From: Mesaphorura yosii
Lineage: Eukaryota; Arthropoda; Collembola; Poduromorpha; Tullbergiidae
Assembly (NCBI GenBank): GCA_009869945.1
Contig: WIXG01000018.1
Coordinates: forward strand, 310,001-374,000
Direction: 5' to 3'
Length of the DNA: 64,000 nucleotides
The notes beneath the pieces were generated by a model. It was not told where the DNA came from. It made no database searches and worked only from the letters and a program-made list of their open reading frames with translations. Each line of letters starts with the position of its first letter. Position 1 is the first letter of the stretch. Shown in pieces: positions 35,001 to 41,700 of this stretch. The translations under genes and the position numbers were made by a program.

Positions 35001-35554
35001 ATTCACTTTTATTGCGAGCACGTTCGAGCCTCTCGCATACTCGAGCAATATGACTTCTTTATTTTGTCAAATGAACGGAAAAGAACTGAAATGCTGGCCG
35101 AATTTTCTTTCGGAGTTTGATTCCGAAATCAATGGCCAATAACACCGCTGCATGTCGAGTACGCATTAGTTGACTTAGTCTACTTTTGGAGGGCTAAGAG
35201 TGCTTCTTAATTGTTGCAGATATGGATGATGACTTTCGACCAGCGACTCTACGCAACACATCACTTCACTCAACACCAGGCTGGCGAATTGGTGGGTCTC
35301 ACGAGGACCCGATCGCCACGACGGTGAGTCATCATCCGTGTCTGGGCGCTCATCGGGAGCTCTCCTTAATCCTCAAAGAGATCCGCTGCATCACCGACAA
35401 AATCCGTAAAGATGACGAGGCCTCCGAGATCACCAGTGAGTGGAAGTTTGCCGCGATGGTCGTGGATCGTCTTTGCCTAATCATCTTTACGCTCTTCACT
35501 ATCATCGCAACGGTGGCGGTTCTCGCATCAGCTCCGCAGGTCTTTGTCCCTTAA
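19865..35554 (+). CDS. nAChRalpha6: Nicotinic acetylcholine receptor alpha subunit, insect alpha6-type (spliced CDS span, exon 2 to stop)
   Basis: This pentameric ligand-gated cation channel subunit binds acetylcholine at the neuronal surface and opens a Na+/K+/Ca2+ pore. The assembled frame is exon 2 (140 nt), 3a or 3b (45), 4 as 91+19, 5 (181), 6 (76), 7a as 39+156 or 7b as 55+146, 8a as 69+18 or 8b (87), 9 (110), 10 (166) and 11 (335). That is 481 residues after the split exon 1/2 codon, or 512 with candidate exon 1A, close to the roughly 500 expected. Seen directly: a Cys-loop with 13 residues between cysteines, a vicinal Cys pair in loop C, GEK before TM2, four membrane segments and all reading frames joined. 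Paired copies of exons 3 and 8 are the known signature of insect alpha6 and argue against alpha5 or alpha7. Identity as an alpha7-class nAChR is near certain. The alpha6 label is strong inference. Confidence 0.93.
20005..23867 (+). other. Intron 2, no supported gene
   Basis: A 3.9-kb intron between exon 2 and exon 3a. A 44-nt stretch at 20662-20705 is bounded by a fair acceptor and a gtaagc donor, but it would shift the frame and has no nAChR similarity, so it is not called. No extra exon 3 copy was found by eye. Confidence 0.7.
23868..23912 (+). CDS. nAChRalpha6: nAChR alpha6-like exon 3a (alternative loop D exon)
   Basis: A 45-nt cassette with acceptor attgtag and donor gtaagt encodes [15 protein letters not shown]. 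It supplies loop D of the complementary binding face, with the conserved aromatic Trp in WL-T. Both ends are phase 0, so it is interchangeable with exon 3b at 25476-25520. The 45-nt size is that of the conserved exon 3 in alpha7-type genes. In insect alpha6 two mutually exclusive exon 3 copies are known, and this is one of the pair. Including both copies, or neither, would not break the frame. Confidence 0.93.
23913..25475 (+). other. Spacer between exons 3a and 3b
   Basis: A 1.56-kb intronic spacer. Its length makes simple steric exclusion between exons 3a and 3b unlikely. The minus strand carries a zinc-finger-like fragment at 23981-24178, listed separately. Nothing else coding is seen. Confidence 0.7.
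23981..24178 (-). pseudogene. C2H2 zinc-finger-like fragment, antisense in nAChR intron
   Basis: A 65-codon minus-strand frame contains [11 protein letters not shown] (L-x2-H-x4-H, the second half of a C2H2 finger), a basic linker, then [12 protein letters not shown] (C-x2-C-x3-F, the first half of another finger), and stops a few residues later. The cysteines expected for the first finger are absent from this frame, and the second finger never reaches its histidines. It looks like a decayed or truncated finger pair, perhaps from an inserted gene copy. A chance resemblance, or one exon of a minus-strand gene, is also possible. Confidence 0.2.
25476..25520 (+). CDS. nAChRalpha6: nAChR alpha6-like exon 3b (alternative loop D exon)
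   Basis: The second 45-nt copy of exon 3, with acceptor aactag and donor gtgagt, encodes [15 protein letters not shown]. It shares DEKNQ and the loop D Trp with exon 3a but differs at several other positions, including Thr to Arg just after WL. Phase 0 at both ends makes it a drop-in replacement for 3a. Conservation of frame, length, splice sites and key residues indicates a functional alternative exon rather than a relic. The Arg falls where loop D residues are known to influence neonicotinoid binding in other subunits. Confidence 0.92.
25521..26929 (+). other. Intron 3 downstream of exon 3b, no supported gene
   Basis: A 1.4-kb intron. A T-arm-like hairpin near 26017-26034 with a B-box-like GTTCAATCC was examined for a tRNA and rejected. 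Overlapping open frames near 26.55-26.9 kb carry no family motif. Confidence 0.65.
26930..27020 (+). CDS. nAChRalpha6: nAChR alpha6-like exon 4, first part
   Basis: This 91-nt exon follows tatatttag and ends at CCTG|gtaaat, phase 1. It encodes [26 protein letters not shown] and IWKP, the strand and loop A region, including the W-K-P that precedes Asp in loop A. A sequon NIS is present. In alpha7-type genes this region is a single 110-nt exon that continues D-V-L-M-Y-N. Here it stops after P plus one base, and reading on gives GK and then a stop. The missing 19 nt are found 75 nt downstream at 27096. The split therefore looks like an intron inserted into an ancestral exon. Confidence 0.93.
27096..27114 (+). 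CDS. nAChRalpha6: nAChR alpha6-like exon 4, 19-nt microexon
   Basis: A 19-nt exon lies between tttttag and gtaatg. Its first two bases complete an Asp codon with the G ending the preceding exon, then come L-L-M-Y-N, and its last two bases make Ser with the first base of exon 5. The result, [16 protein letters not shown], restores loop A exactly as in other alpha subunits. 91+19 equals the conserved 110 nt. Without this microexon the phases of exons 4 and 5 do not match (phase 1 into an exon starting with one completing base), so it must be included in a functional mRNA. Confidence 0.9.
27192..27372 (+). CDS. nAChRalpha6: nAChR alpha6-like exon 5 (Cys-loop and loop B)
   Basis: The exon is 181 nt, with acceptor cattgcag and donor CAG|gtgagc. 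It encodes [13 protein letters not shown] (first Ser split), a sequon in HNGSC, the PPGIFKSTC strand, the full Cys-loop (Cys, 13 residues including ITWFPFDEQ, Cys), and loop B with the binding-site Trp in GSWTYDG. It appears to fuse the ancestral 80-nt exon 5 with the first 101 nt of exon 6: 181+76 equals 80+168 plus three extra codons relative to vertebrate alpha7. In Drosophila alpha6 this region is a known A-to-I RNA-editing target. Whether it is edited here cannot be read from DNA. Confidence 0.95.
27459..27534 (+). CDS. nAChRalpha6: nAChR alpha6-like exon 6
   Basis: The exon is 76 nt, follows an 86-nt intron, has acceptor ttatatag and ends at AAAG|gtaaga, phase 1. It encodes [20 protein letters not shown] and EWSLK, the strand leading into loop C. 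The NGEW motif is typical of the family. It can splice to either exon 7 copy, since both begin with two bases that complete a Gly codon (GGA or GGT). Confidence 0.94.
27535..28924 (+). other. Intron 6, no supported gene
   Basis: A 1.39-kb intron before the first exon 7 copy. The part around 27.6-28.1 kb is visibly richer in G+C and CpG than its surroundings. Overlapping + strand frames there have no family motif. No third exon 7-like copy (no CCPEP-type motif) was found. Confidence 0.65.
28925..28963 (+). CDS. nAChRalpha6: nAChR alpha6-like exon 7a, first part (loop C)
   Basis: The exon is 39 nt, with acceptor gattgtag and donor gtaagt. It encodes [13 protein letters not shown] and the first base of the second Cys, so it carries the loop C Tyr and the first cysteine of the vicinal pair that defines alpha subunits. 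It ends in phase 1 (T|GT). 39+156 equals 195 nt, the length of the undivided exon 7 in alpha7-type genes, so the 114-nt intron that follows appears inserted, cutting between the two loop C cysteines. Confidence 0.94.
29078..29233 (+). CDS. nAChRalpha6: nAChR alpha6-like exon 7a, second part (TM1 and inner pore mouth)
   Basis: The exon is 156 nt, with acceptor tttgtcag and donor TTAG|gtaaca. It completes the second vicinal Cys and continues [20 protein letters not shown], then TM1 ([20 protein letters not shown]), and the TM1-TM2 linker [12 protein letters not shown], whose Glu in GEK lies at the cation-selectivity ring. The loop C Tyr after P-D-P is present. It ends in phase 1 for exon 8a or 8b. 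The sequence is very close to the canonical insect alpha6/alpha7 form, so 7a is the conventional version. Confidence 0.95.
29234..29544 (+). other. Spacer between exon 7 copies
   Basis: A 311-nt intronic spacer separates exon 7a from exon 7b. The frame that reads through from exon 7a is shadow sequence. No coding motif is visible. Confidence 0.7.
29545..29599 (+). CDS. nAChRalpha6: nAChR alpha6-like exon 7b, first part (alternative loop C)
   Basis: The exon is 55 nt, with acceptor tgattag and donor gtgaac (TTTAA|gtgaac). With the G from exon 6 it encodes [18 protein letters not shown] plus two bases. It is a diverged copy of the loop C exon and retains the vicinal cysteines, the preceding Tyr and the P-E-P turn. 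The conserved Tyr after P-x-P is Phe. Its intron falls seven codons later than in exon 7a and in phase 2 rather than phase 1, so it cannot splice in frame to the second part of 7a. No open-frame search of ordinary size would have shown it. Confidence 0.82.
29667..29812 (+). CDS. nAChRalpha6: nAChR alpha6-like exon 7b, second part (alternative TM1)
   Basis: The exon is 146 nt, with acceptor atgcacag and donor CTAG|gtatat. Its first base completes Lys with the AA ending 7b part 1. It continues [19 protein letters not shown]1 ([20 protein letters not shown]) and [12 protein letters not shown]. The RRTL, NLI-P, LGFTLP and GEKL landmarks are conserved, and the Cys after the TM1 Pro is Gly. 55+146 is 201 nt, two codons more than 7a. 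It ends in phase 1, matching exon 8a or 8b. Two other AG acceptors, after GAG and CAG near 29626-29630, would also be in frame and add residues, so the exact start is less certain than the rest. Confidence 0.82.
29813..30146 (+). other. Intron between exon 7b and exon 8a
   Basis: A 334-nt intron with no coding signal seen. It ends at cttgacag before exon 8a. Confidence 0.7.
30147..30215 (+). CDS. nAChRalpha6: nAChR alpha6-like exon 8a, first part (TM2)
   Basis: The exon is 69 nt, with acceptor cttgacag and donor TCAG|gtatag, phase 1. It encodes [20 protein letters not shown] and ATS, the pore-lining TM2 helix with the conserved Leu at 9', Val at 13' and Glu at 20'. ETMPATS matches the alpha7-like type and one of the known insect alpha6 exon 8 variants. 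The conserved exon 8 is 87 nt and continues DAVPLLG. Here those residues sit in a separate 18-nt microexon 82 nt downstream. Confidence 0.94.
30298..30315 (+). CDS. nAChRalpha6: nAChR alpha6-like exon 8a, 18-nt microexon
   Basis: An 18-nt exon lies between tttttacag and gtattt. With the G from the preceding exon it encodes D-A-V-P-L-L and the first base of Gly, the TM2-TM3 loop, which couples binding to gating. 69+18 is exactly 87 nt, the length of exon 8b and of the ancestral exon. Skipping it would keep the frame but delete six residues of the coupling loop, so a skipped isoform, if made, should be defective or altered in gating. Confidence 0.9.
   Translation: MQCLY
30316..32215 (+). other. 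Spacer between exon 8 copies
   Basis: A 1.9-kb intron between exons 8a and 8b. It contains a TATAAAAG at 30787-30794 followed by a short open frame, but nothing shows that this is a promoter. No third exon 8 copy was found, though insects can have three. Confidence 0.6.
32216..32302 (+). CDS. nAChRalpha6: nAChR alpha6-like exon 8b (alternative TM2 exon)
   Basis: This is an undivided 87-nt cassette with acceptor gtaatag and donor TTAG|gtgtgt. It encodes [20 protein letters not shown] and [10 protein letters not shown]. It is the alternative to exon 8a, with the same phases at both ends. QVSDA after the TM2 Glu matches the second class of insect alpha6 exon 8 variants. Unlike 8a it has no internal intron. 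Where 8a has Leu at TM2 position 15', this copy has His, next to the binding-coupled top of the pore. 9' Leu, 13' Val and 20' Glu are kept, so it should still form a cation pore. Confidence 0.94.
32303..33229 (+). other. Intron 8, no supported gene
   Basis: A 0.93-kb intron between exon 8b and exon 9. No motif-bearing frame was seen. Confidence 0.7.
33230..33339 (+). CDS. nAChRalpha6: nAChR alpha6-like exon 9 (TM3)
   Basis: The exon is 110 nt, with acceptor catctag and donor TGG|gtaagt. It encodes the second half of a split Gly, then [20 protein letters not shown] and [18 protein letters not shown]3 and the start of the cytoplasmic loop. 110 nt is the conserved length of this exon. The Gly spanning the exon 8/9 junction, at the top of TM3, appears to be the position mutated in spinosad-resistant thrips (reported as G275E). 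Here it is Gly with either exon 8 copy, the sensitive-type residue. Confidence 0.95.
33340..34176 (+). other. Intron 9, no supported gene
   Basis: A 0.84-kb intron between exons 9 and 10. No coding motif was recognised. Confidence 0.7.
34177..34342 (+). CDS. nAChRalpha6: nAChR alpha6-like exon 10 (cytoplasmic loop, proximal)
   Basis: The exon is 166 nt, with acceptor atttacag and donor CTGG|gtaagt. It encodes [19 protein letters not shown], the post-TM3 amphipathic segment, a lysine- and alanine-rich stretch, and [17 protein letters not shown]. The [14 protein letters not shown] motif is characteristic of insect alpha6/alpha7-type subunits and helped the assignment. It starts in phase 0 and ends in phase 1. 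Confidence 0.95.
34343..35219 (+). other. Intron 10, no supported gene
   Basis: A 0.88-kb intron. A minus-strand open frame at 34408-34683 has no recognisable motif and is treated as chance. Confidence 0.7.
35220..35554 (+). CDS. nAChRalpha6: nAChR alpha6-like exon 11 (distal loop, TM4, stop)
   Basis: The terminal coding exon is 335 nt, with acceptor ttgttgcag. It encodes DMDDDFRP (Asp split with exon 10), a variable loop, the membrane-associated helix ([18 protein letters not shown]), then [20 protein letters not shown] and TM4, ending SAPQVFVP and [14 protein letters not shown] is the standard pre-TM4 motif. The C-terminal tail differs from the HIIVQ ending I recall for Drosophila alpha6, so this is not a close relative of the flies. 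A cryptic gtgagt at 35323 is read through, because the downstream residues continue the family alignment. Confidence 0.95.
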
Positions 35555-35720
35555 TATAAGCTTTCATTTTTAAGAAACTTCAAAAAAGGAGAAAATACAA
35601 AAGAAAGACAAACCAAACCAAACAAGAAAATACGACATCAGAGAAATTTGCCCCAGAGAAACTTTTTCGTCGCCAAATGAAGCACAGAAAAGGAAAGGCA
35701 GTAATATATAGAATAAAAAT
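35555..35720 (+). terminator. Probable 3' UTR with AATAAA poly(A) signal
   Basis: AATAAA lies at 35712-35717, about 160 nt past the stop, in an A-rich UTR-like stretch. Another AATAAA at 36624-36629 could serve a longer form. Cleavage sites are not visible from sequence. Confidence 0.45.
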
Positions 35721-38700
35721 GTCAACACCAGAGATAATACAAACTTAGACTCAACGCCCTAATAATGCTCCAGAACAAGACTCTGTCACTGCAGACTGCA
35801 ATACCAACAGCGTCATTTCTACTTCCACGAGCACAAATGCCGGCACAATATTTCTGTGTGAAGTTTTGTTCTTCGATGAATTGTTCGCAGAAAGCCTTCA
35901 ATCCAATCTAGACAAACAACTCGCGACGTGGATCGTCCTTTGGCCTAGAAGCGCGTTCCGTTCAATCTTTCGTCTCCGTTCCTTGAGTTTTATCAAAACG
36001 AAGATTCGGATGAGACTTTAAGTTCCTCTGAAAACTCATTCATCCTCATGATTCGCCGAGCAAAGAAGAAATAGAGCGACTCGTTCCGTCTCTTTATTTT
36101 AAGAAAAGAAATCAAGACAATGTGGACCCGGGCATTGCATCGCGTTGTGTGGTGGGTGCACCAACTCACGTGAAGACATCGATTGGAAAATCACCAGTTC
36201 TTTCTTTATTTCGACACTCTGCAGGCGAAATAATGCCCTCGGTGACTTCTCAACTTTGCCGCTGCCTTTGTTCCTTCATCCATTTCCATTACATATTCTG
36301 AGCCAGCACTTTTCTCCATGTCCTCTGCGCCCTGTCTGTGCTGGACAGTCATGTGAACCCGTGTGCTTAACGTTGAGGATGGAAAAGAGAAGATCAAGCC
36401 AAGTGCAAAGTTCCAACAACTTCGCCTCACACGGTTCGACACTTTGTGTACAGACCCAATCAGCAAATCAAATGTGACGAGGAATGGATTGAACGTGCAA
36501 TCACTTTATGCACACGGCATAGTTTACATTGTTTCTGGACAAATCAGTTGAGCAAACTCTTTCACGCGTTCCGAAGATCGATTTTTCACTCTTGGGTTAA
36601 GAAATATGAATTGTATTCTACAAAATAAACAACATGGCACTGACGAAACAAATGAAGGAATGACAAATGGCAAGGGCGCGCTGGCTGGAACTGATTTATT
36701 TTAATTTCTCATTTTCGTTCGTCGACAACACGCTGCACGCTGATTTAACAATCAAAGTTGTCAATCCTCACTCGCATCACGCGTACAACGTGCAACGCCT
36801 TTACTTTAAAAATTTGCAGATTTCTTGCCTTCTTTAATATTCAGAATGGATCCTTCAATTTGTATAAGCAAAAGTTCTTTAGCGTAGTGTACCGTGCCAT
36901 GGCGTGAGAAGGAGAGTGAAAAGGAAAAAAGAAATCCCTTGCGAAAGAGCATATATCATTCTTAAAACAGAAAGAAGAAATTCATGCTTAAGTTGCAAGT
37001 TGTGTACTTTATCACTTTACTGCAAGAGAGAATATCGTCCTGAATTGAAACGTTCTTGGGCTGGCTGGATCTGGCCTGGGTTTCGTTCCATTTTCGCTAT
37101 CCGATTTGAACTTGGATGAAGGAGCAGCCATGAAGATCTCGTAAAGGAAGAATATACACACAGCGCGACCAATGATCATGCAAGTATAAGTACACTGGCT
37201 GGAATGGATTGCAAATATTAATGCGCACTGCCATGCTACACCTTCACTTCGCCTCCATTGGGATCCCGCTGGCATTCTGGTTCACTGAAAGTTGTCTCGT
37301 ATGTTTAATTCATCAGTAAAAGGAGAATTACAAGATTTGAAGGAAAGAGAAAGACGGAATGGGTAACAACTGTTGGTGAGCACCACTCCACGGTGCCAGG
37401 ATGGAACCTTGAATTCATTCTTTCACCTCAGCGGTATTTTATCATCCTTCTCTTCGATTTCGATTGCTTCTCTTGATTTCTGTCTTCCATCTTACTATGC
37501 CGCGGCGACATGTTGTGATTACAAATGAGAGGATCACGCGCCACGGGCCGTTGAGACAAGACACTAAAAGTTACAGCGAATTTATTTGAGTGGGCTCTCA
37601 CTGCAGATTAACTCAGTACAGAACAATGCCAGCAAATCTCGCCCAGCACATGCCGCGTCGTGATTGTGTTTAACGAAACAAGAAATGAGCTTACTTGACT
37701 TTCATAATCCTCAAAATGAAGCGAATAATCACTGCGTCATTTCACCATCTACAACAACCAACCGCTCGCGCCCTTTGTGCCGTGCCGAAGAATTGAGCAG
37801 CCGAGGTAAGAAAAGGAGAAAGTTTACTCTCTCAGGAAAACTCTTTGCTTTTACTTCCTTTTTGTTTTAATGGACTTTTCGGCCGACTACGAATAACAAA
37901 ACGAAGCTCTTTCTTTCCTGCCGCTACTTTTCAGTGTGTTACGTATTTCTTCTTCAGTACGTTCATGGACCGTGACGAGAAGGATGAGACAACATGTCGT
38001 TATGTCTTAAATTTGCTTAATGATTCAATTGGAAAGTTTTGTGCTTTTACTATGCTATGTTAATGTCATGCTTTCACTGAACCGCACTCTTTGCTTCTCT
38101 CCGCAGGTCTTGCGTTTCGTTCAAATGTCTTACAGAGTTAAATTGTCTGAGTTATCCTTGCGCACATCTGACAAGAATCCAATTCAATCAAGCGTGATGT
38201 AGAATGATTAGCAGGTTGCAATGATAGCAGTTGTTTAGTAACCAATTTAGTGCATGAAGGACCACCCTTGACACGCTTCGTTCAAGATCACACGGCAGAA
38301 GAGCAGAATTTAGGAGCAACGAGCAAGTTTGTATTGAAATATGGACCAATAATGCTACAGTTCGTACCCAGCGATAAGAAAATTGCTCACGAAGGCATTT
38401 AATGAGTGCGCAGTGTTGTTTTCAGATATTTAATTGATATCAGCATCGTGACTTCGTTAGCGATGTTCGTAATACACACATTATTGTTGTCTGGTGTAAT
38501 TAGACCGCTGTTGCATGCCGAAGATGTGCTACTTTCTCCTCCTCGTGAACAGCGACGGTAACAGTTATTAATTACTAGGTGCTCATCGCCATTTCAAGTC
38601 AAGTGTGTGCATTAATTTCGGCAATCAACTGGTGTAATATTTGGTGCCCGCAGTCTAGCCTCTAGTCAGAATACAAAAGTGATACTTCTCTGGTGTTAAA

Positions 38701-41700
38701 TAGTGTTTGGTTTGAATTTCTACGATCTTCTCCTTTCCTTCTTCTCCTGACTCTGCATCACTCATCTCTAATTTCTCTCTCTCTTTCTTTTACCCCTTTT
38801 AGCTTCTATAGCGGATGATTTTTGTTTCAATTTGTTTTCCAACTTTTTGTCTTTATAGCAGTAGTAGCTGTGTAGTTTGTGGTCGTGGTCAGTTAAACAT
38901 TAATCAAGATCACCCAGTGCAAGACACGCAAGAGCAAGACGACGGGAAACACATCAACATTTGTTTTGTGTTATCAATTTACGTTCGACTTCATTCCATC
39001 CATGAAGAGAATGTTCTTTTTTGTTTTGTTTAAAAGCTTTTACATTACCTCATCAAAATCATTATTATCAGACCACGTAACTCAACGTCAGATGCGCGAG
39101 GGAAAAGGAAGACATCAACATCCACCAAGAAGACGAGGAAAGAATAAGTTCGCTTGTGGTGAAATAGTGAAAGTGAAGTGAAGTGCGAGGAGCAAGACAC
39201 ACAGGCATCTATTTTCTTTTCCAGTTCTCTTCAACGTCCTCCTTCTCCAATTAAAGTCAATTCAACTAGCCTACTTCAGGTAATCAATAATGAATTAGGA
39301 TCCTCCTCTCATCTTCTTGGGTTGTCTTTTATTGGGTTCGGCTAATTGAAATTGTGCAAGGAATACCAAGCCGTCACTTGCACTGCAGCTCCTTAGAAGT
39401 GAATCTAATCCTATCGTTATGTTCTAATTGATGGTTTTTAGCTGCACTCCTGTTTAGCCACTCACTTCATCCCGTCTGCAATTCTCATTTACTTGATTTC
39501 TTGTTGTGCTAAATTATTCATGGTTCAATTTTGTTCGCCAAATGGAATTCTATTATTGCATTCGCCAAAGTCGAGTACTTCAGAACAGAATAGAGAACAA
39601 GTACGTGATAATTTAAAAATTAATGACTCTAGGTGAACACCGCCCAAATCGCATCTACTTCGGGTTCAGTATGAGCAACGTCCAAAACAGAATTGCAGAA
39701 TGGCACGCTTTCTCCACGTACAACAGAACTCAACAATGCAAGCACCAATTGAGACCACAGCAGCGCAGAAACGAGAACGAACGGGAAAAGTCACGAACTG
39801 TGGTAAATCATTCAGCTTGATCTGAACCCTTCGCCTCTGTGCTATCGTAATTTATGTCGAGAATTGCTTGCATCAATGTGTTGCAACTCTGCTTTTACCT
39901 TGGCGTCGAGAATGAAGATCATCGTCACTTCTGAATAGCTCGCAATCTCTACGTCAAAAACCGAAGGACCATCACAAAAGTCATCAGCTTGTTCTCAAAC
40001 CGTCGCAATGCAAGAAATTTCAAATGCTAGAAGCGAATTTGTGTTTCCCGTTTACAACCTCACGGAAGATTAGATTCAGTCCTGCTGGAATGTGCAACAT
40101 AATTTTCTGTTTTCTCACACCATATCGGATCAACTGAATGCCAACTCAAGAAAAATGTAATCAATTGAGATGAAGATAACTTCGCTTAATTGTGGATCAT
40201 GCAGGAACACTAAAAGAGGTGATGAGAATTTAGTTTGATACCTGGTCATCGGACTCGTCGTCTCGTGCAAATCTGGGCCTGCTAACTTTGTTTATTATTA
40301 TTCGCAAGTGGAACTTTTCACAGAAAATCGGATTCTCGTCAGTAGCCAAATTTTAGAAACGATAACGCGTAATGCAAATTACTATTTCAAATGTTTTTCT
40401 AATTCCTTAGTTTGGAAAGTTTGCTAATCCTCCGACAATTCAAAGCTTCTCAAGTTTGTTATAATTAACGCAATGTACTCTTCAAATTCAAAGGCAGTAA
40501 ACTTACTACCTGGAAGCCAATACCAACAACGTTAGAGAGTATTTACAATAAGGCTTCACCTCGTGTTCAGGACCCTCGAACCATTAACCAATGATAAAGA
40601 CGAGCATTCTTTGTGTGAACAAGGTTGACGTATTGTGAGCTCGTAGTTCTAATTTTACATTTTTATATGTCGAGTACTCTTAGTTCATTGCCAACCAATT
40701 AGGAATTAGGCACCAAATGTGAATTAGCATAAGCACAGCATACAACTGAATTGATAAAGACATTAATTGCACTTTGTTAAGTAGTTTTTACAACTAGCTT
40801 AAATACAAGGGACCTTTTTGACTAAACTTAAAAGTATTTGATATTCACGTACAAAAAAGAGCCAAACTGCGATGAATTTGGGTTTCTTTATTTTCAGCAG
40901 GTCTGGAAATCGATATTCAAGGCGTGCTGCTCACCAAAGGAATTTGTAAGAGAAGAATTTCGTTCTCTTTCGGTGCATAATGTAAATGTAAAGTATTATG
41001 AAATGTGTTCTTGAATATAATCAATAATTAATTATAGCCTAATCCTATTGTTTAGCCAGTAATTAGGTGCTACTTTCATAAATAATGATCATGCCTCAAT
41101 CCCCACAATGAGTGTCACAGGCAGAGATGTCTTCCTCGTGCCGTGACGTGTCTGACGCTCCTAAGGAAATTGTTAAGTATTGACGCACGTATTTCATGAG
41201 ATTCTAAACTGGTACTAACTGAAAGAGGTGAATAATCCATTTTGTCGTCGCTGTCTGCCAGAAACGAGTAAAGAACTTTGAGATTGTAAAACTTTCGTCT
41301 TCAATTAACGTTAATCCCTGTGTCATTGAAATTAAGGATGTACAAGGTAAATATCACCGACAGAAGAACTAAAATAGCCCAAACTTCTTTGATACAACTT
41401 TTGACGAGCAGTTGCTCAGTTTCAAATTCTCTTTTAGCCACTTTTCCCTTAGCATGTCCCAAGAATCCATTTTATAGTTGTCCGTTTCGTAAGACTTTGT
41501 AATCTAAAACTGTAAACTTAAAAATTACTACTTTGCATGTGAAGAAGTCCAGCGAATAATAATTCTGAAAATTGCTCCGAACAATCAAATGTGTACATAC
41601 GGAATTGACCCTGATAATTACAGACACAGAGTCAACTTATTGTTAACAATGAACTTTGTTATGGGGCATAATTAACGGATCGATTACGATTTTATGTACT

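Noticed and set aside
37684-37805. Open segment from an ATG to CGAG|gtaaga considered as a first exon
   Set aside because: No signal peptide or domain. A good donor alone is not enough.
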